From: CATJXY01 sp964623925
GTDB lineage: Bacteria; Bacillota_I; Bacilli_A; Erysipelotrichales; Erysipelotrichaceae
DNA: 16,231 bases
Assembly (NCBI GenBank): GCA_964623925.1
Contig: CAZUVT010000033.1
Coordinates: 1-16,231, forward strand
Direction: 5' to 3'
The notes beneath the pieces were generated by a model. That model worked only from the letters and a program-made list of their open reading frames with translations. It was not told the origin of the DNA and made no database searches. This document shows, piece by piece, positions 14,440 through 16,231 of the stretch. A program made the position numbers and the translations under genes. Every line of letters begins with the position of its first letter. The stretch's first letter is position 1.

Positions 14440-14440
14440 T

Positions 14441-14704
14441 ATGTGGGTATATGAAAAGAAATTACAGTTTCCTGTAAATATTAAAAAGACCGATCCGGCT
14501 TTAGCCAAACTGATCATGACTCAATTGGGTGGACCGGATGGTGAGCTGGGTGCTTCTACAAGATATATTCATCAGCGCTATTCGATGCCGTATAGAAATG
14601 TTAAGGCTTTGTTGACTGACATCGGGACAGAAGAAACAGCACCAAATTGGTGTCGGTCTTTCTATCCTTATTGTTTTGATAATATCACATATCTGATTTT
14701 ATAG
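14441..14704 (+). pseudogene. cotJC: cotJC 5' fragment (Mn-catalase-like coat protein cut after GTEE)
   Basis: The first 65 residues are clear CotJC: MWVYEKKLQF, GGPDGELGASTRYIHQRY (30-47) and LLTDIGTEE (57-65). CotJC belongs to the manganese catalase family and is normally about 190 residues; this frame gives 87. The di-Mn ligand Glu35 and the EE of the EExxH motif (64-65) are kept. The His ligand is replaced by Pro68, and the tail TAPNWCRSFYPYCF... has no resemblance to the family (expected FAHLEM-like). Neither other frame restores it, and no 3' half lies in the remaining 1.5 kb. G+C drops at the same point: 29 of 60 bases at 14521-14580, 18 of 60 at 14641-14700. It is therefore a split or truncated gene, not a simple frameshift. 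The intact start and AAGGAG site show expression signals are preserved. Confidence 0.82.
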
Positions 14705-14747
14705 TTATTATACAATCATTTTCAAGATTTTAAAAGCATTAAATAAT

Positions 14748-14800
14748 ACGCATAAAATACGCATTATTTAATTGACAACGTATTTTATACGTGTTACAAT
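14748..14800 (+). promoter_or_regulatory. hicAB promoter with two probable HicB operators
   Basis: A near-consensus promoter: TTGACA (14772-14777), 17-base spacer, TACAAT (14795-14800). The spacer contains the palindrome ACGTAT-TTT-ATACGT (14778-14792). A second related 15-mer, ACGCATAAAATACGC (14748-14762), which is GCGTATTTTATGCGT on the other strand, lies upstream. Their centres are exactly 30 bases apart, about three helical turns, so two repressor dimers would sit on one face of the DNA. The HicB encoded here has a ribbon-helix-helix tail, the expected binder; binding itself is inferred. Confidence 0.75.
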
Positions 14801-14831
14801 AAAATCGTGATAAGGGAAAGGAGATCTAATC

Positions 14832-15020
14832 ATGCCAATGACGTCTAAGGAAATGATTAAGTTTCTTAAAAAACATGGATTCATTGAAATGAAGAATGCT
14901 CCAACCGGACATCGGAAATTACATAATCCTGTCACTAAGAAAACGACTATCGTTCCTTATCACGGAGAACTGGGAAAAGGTCTAGAACAGGCCATTCTCA
15001 AACAAGCAGGGCTTAAATAA
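14832..15020 (+). CDS. hicA: HicA mRNA interferase toxin
   Basis: A 62-residue toxin of the HicA (YcfA) family, a double-stranded-RNA-binding-like fold that cleaves mRNA independently of ribosomes when free of HicB. The family signature is visible: TGHRKLHNP (25-33) with the catalytic His27, then TTIVPYHGELGKGLEQAILKQAGL (38-61). Length is typical (about 60). AAAGGAG (14817-14823) lies eight bases before the ATG. It precedes its antitoxin, the usual hicA-hicB order, with a 42-base gap that holds a hairpin around the hicA stop codon. Confidence 0.94.
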   Translation: MPMTSKEMIKFLKKHGFIEMKNAPTGHRKLHNPVTKKTTIVPYHGELGKGLEQAILKQAGLK

Positions 15021-15030
15021 CAGCCCTGCT
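15005..15030 (+). other. Hairpin around the hicA stop codon
   Basis: agcagggct (15005-15013) and agccctgct (15022-15030) form a perfect 9-bp stem. The 8-base loop contains the TAA of hicA. No U tract follows, so it is not a standard terminator. It may set the toxin-to-antitoxin ratio by stalling ribosomes, shielding mRNA or processing; these are guesses. Confidence 0.55.
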
Positions 15031-15062
15031 GCTTATACTATATATAAGGAGGGCACTATATT

Positions 15063-15470
15063 ATGTCAAAACTTTATTATCCTGCGGTATTTCATGTTTC
15101 TGAAGATATTGGTGGTTATTGGGCTGAATTTCCAGATCTATCAGGGTGTTTCTCACAAGGAGAAACTGTTGATGTAACAATGGAAAATGCAAAAGAAGCT
15201 CTTGGCCTATTTTTAGATCAAAGTGATGATATTTACGAAAGAAATATTCCTTCTCCATCTGCCATTAATAAGGTCATGGAAAATTTTCCTAATGAAATCG
15301 TTGTCTTAGTTGAATATGATTCTATCAAATATGCTCGAAAGTTTAAAAATAAAGCTGTAAGAAAGACTCTTACAATACCTCAATGGTTGGATGAAGAAGC
15401 TTCTTCTCACGGCATTAATTTTTCGCGAGTTCTTCAGGAAGCATTGATCAACAAGTTGCATTCTATGTAA
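15063..15470 (+). CDS. hicB: HicB antitoxin with ribbon-helix-helix domain
   Basis: A 135-residue antitoxin that binds and blocks HicA and represses its own promoter. Residues 4-60 are the HicB-like partial RNase H fold: YYPAVFHVSEDIGGYWAEFPDLSGCFSQG-type strands followed by the helix MENAKEALGLFLD. Residues 98-132 form a ribbon-helix-helix DNA-binding domain, RKTLTIPQWLDEEA then INFSRVLQEALINKL, with the strand residues RKTLTI expected to read the operator. A strong AAGGAGGG site lies nine bases upstream of the ATG, giving the antitoxin at least as strong translation as the toxin. It is followed by an intrinsic terminator. Confidence 0.93.
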   Translation: MSKLYYPAVFHVSEDIGGYWAEFPDLSGCFSQGETVDVTMENAKEALGLFLDQSDDIYERNIPSPSAINKVMENFPNEIVVLVEYDSIKYARKFKNKAVRKTLTIPQWLDEEASSHGINFSRVLQEALINKLHSM

Positions 15471-15500
15471 TCTAAAATTTGAAATCTAATGAAAAATGTC

Positions 15501-15548
15501 CAATCCTCATTTTTTAGGAATTCAAGAATGAGATTGAGCTTTTTCTTT
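15501..15548 (+). terminator. Terminator of hicAB
   Basis: caat-c-ctcatt (15501-15511) pairs with aatgagattg (15527-15536), ten pairs with one bulged C, followed by agctttttcttt. On the minus strand the same hairpin is followed by acattttt, so it may also serve the converging gene at 15555-16082. Confidence 0.7.
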
Positions 15549-15554
15549 AATTAG

Positions 15555-16082
15555 TTATTTTTTCTTCGTTTTATTATTTTCTTTTCCTCCTAATGATGTA
15601 ATGGCATTAGCACAAATCACGGTTAATGGCTCTCCGATTGCCGCTTTATAATTAAAGCCTAACAATTGCATAGTTTTTAATGTATCAACGCTAATTAACT
15701 CTTTAATTTGTTCATATGTCGCCACTTGTTCTTTTACTTTATTCTTTTCTTCTTCACTTTTATTAGATACAGATAACAATTGCATATTCTTCAATAGATT
15801 CAATACTTTTGACACAGTGTTGTGTAAATGTTTAATATCTTCATCGCTAATTATAATTCTGTCTAATTCAGTTTTATATGCTTGCGCAATACGAACTGCT
15901 TCTTCTCTTTCCGATAATAATTCGTTAATTATTTCATCGTATGAATTTTTTACATTTTCTAAATTCCTTTCATTTTTTATTGATTTAATCTTAGCGTTTA
16001 TTGCTGATGCAGTTCCTTTTACCGCAAGAGTTGTCAACGATACGCCTAGATCTGTTATTGCTGAAATATATGTTTCTTCCAT
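15555..16082 (-). CDS. Unknown 175-residue helical protein
   Basis: I do not recognise this protein by name. It starts with a short hydrophobic or amphipathic helix (ISAITDLGVSLTTLAVKGTAS, residues 6-26). A long charged, probably coiled-coil region follows (about 27-85, rich in Lys/Glu with NERNLENVKNSYDEIINELL). A middle segment HLHNTVSKVLNLLKNM comes next (85-100). A second helical region then contains the well-ordered segment DTLKTMQLLGFNYKAAIGEPL (133-153). The C terminus is basic (NNKTKKK). No catalytic motif is visible. The reading frame is long and has an AAAGGTGG ribosome site, so it is very likely real. Its base composition is the most AT-rich in the window, unlike the housekeeping genes. 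It converges on hicB and lies in the putative inserted region, so a phage or defence-related role is possible but unsupported. Confidence 0.75.
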   Translation of the reverse strand: MEETYISAITDLGVSLTTLAVKGTASAINAKIKSIKNERNLENVKNSYDEIINELLSEREEAVRIAQAYKTELDRIIISDEDIKHLHNTVSKVLNLLKNMQLLSVSNKSEEEKNKVKEQVATYEQIKELISVDTLKTMQLLGFNYKAAIGEPLTVICANAITSLGGKENNKTKKK

Positions 16083-16106
16083 TTTTAATATCCACCTTTC
16101 TTTTAT

Positions 16107-16135
16107 ATTTTAATTTAGATTATTTCTATTACCAA
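16107..16135 (-). promoter_or_regulatory. Candidate promoter of the 175-residue protein gene
   Basis: On the minus strand TTGGTA (16135-16130) and TAAAAT (16112-16107) are 17 bases apart, about 25 bases before the start codon. An alternative overlapping pair just upstream, TTGAAA (16162-16157) and TATTTT (16139-16134), also has a 17-base spacer. The region is so AT-rich that either may be chance. Confidence 0.38.
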
Positions 16136-16187
16136 AATACCACATAATTTGCGCTATTTCAACATGTGATTTTCAAAAAATAATTAT

Positions 16188-16211
16188 CCACCAGCATAGC
16201 TGGTGGTTTTT
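16188..16211. repeat. Strong hairpin at the window edge
   Basis: ccaccagc (16188-16195), loop ata, gctggtgg (16199-16206), then five T. The stem is perfect. It resembles a plus-strand terminator, but no plus-strand gene lies between hicB, which has its own terminator, and this point. A second small inverted repeat, gcct-aaa-aggc, follows at 16219-16229. IS200/IS605-type ends carry such hairpins, so an element end is one possibility; the sequence stops too soon to tell. Confidence 0.5.
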
Positions 16212-16231
16212 CCTTAACGCCTAAAAGGCTT

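Larger units (their letters stand above)
14636..16231. mobile_element. Possible left end of an element inserted in cotJC
   Basis: Starting where CotJC similarity stops, the sequence becomes AT-rich (16 G/C of 60 at 15781-15840; 19 of 60 at 15181-15240). It carries a HicAB toxin-antitoxin module and a gene of unknown function on the opposite strand, all typical accessory cargo. No integrase, recombinase or phage structural gene is visible, and the other end is beyond the window. An imperfect palindrome caccaa-a-ttggtg (14640-14652) lies at the junction and could be part of an attachment site. A plain deletion junction is the main alternative. Confidence 0.38.

Noticed and set aside
15031..15050. 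A second promoter (TATACT at 15034-15039) for hicB alone
   Set aside because: No -35 box or extended -10 TG is present at the right place; the region is AT-rich enough for chance.
1..16231. A CRISPR array, rRNA genes or complete insertion sequence
   Set aside because: No regularly spaced repeats, rRNA sequence or transposase were seen on either strand.

Overview
The window comes from a low-G+C, spore-forming member of the Bacillota. The evidence is an anaerobe-type NAD-linked dihydroorotate dehydrogenase pair (PyrK/PyrD), Shine-Dalgarno sites of the AGGAGG type, sigma-A-like promoters, a class B sortase, and cotJ spore-coat genes. A clostridial or erysipelotrichial gut-type organism fits, but the genus cannot be named from the sequence alone.

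Layout. Bases 1-55 hold the 5' part of a tRNA-Val (minus strand) with its own promoter. Bases 173-928 encode a class B sortase with a lipoprotein signal. Bases 1045-3116 hold a two-gene operon of COG0523/CobW-type metallochaperone GTPases. The first has a long His/Cys-rich metal-binding insert. The second appears to be a GTPase fused to a DUF1980/YcgQ-like tail. A 19-bp palindrome sits at their promoter. Bases 3210-4410 hold a translationally coupled DJ-1/PfpI protein and a membrane-anchored rhodanese. Divergent from them is a pyridoxamine kinase (4550-5395). Next, on the minus strand, is the pyrimidine operon pyrK-pyrD-pyrF-pyrE (8458 down to 5462). Its genes overlap, and a leader attenuator of PyrR type can be folded by hand. 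Divergent from pyrK are a small membrane protein and alanine racemase (8673-10215). A 1025-residue class A penicillin-binding protein lies on the minus strand (10309-13386). Alanine racemase and the PBP both serve peptidoglycan synthesis and share a bidirectional terminator.

The accessory part starts at 13.6 kb. A cotJA-cotJB-cotJC spore-coat operon begins normally, but cotJC (Mn-catalase-like) loses all family similarity right after its GTEE motif near base 14,636. G+C falls there from about 50% to about 30%. The sequence then continues with a HicA/HicB toxin-antitoxin module, which has a strong promoter and two 15-bp operators 30 bp apart. An AT-rich gene of unknown function on the opposite strand and a hairpin at the window edge follow. 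The best reading is that an integrated element, or a deletion, has split cotJC. This resembles the skin-type elements that interrupt sporulation genes and are excised in the mother cell. The far end lies outside the window, so this remains a hypothesis.
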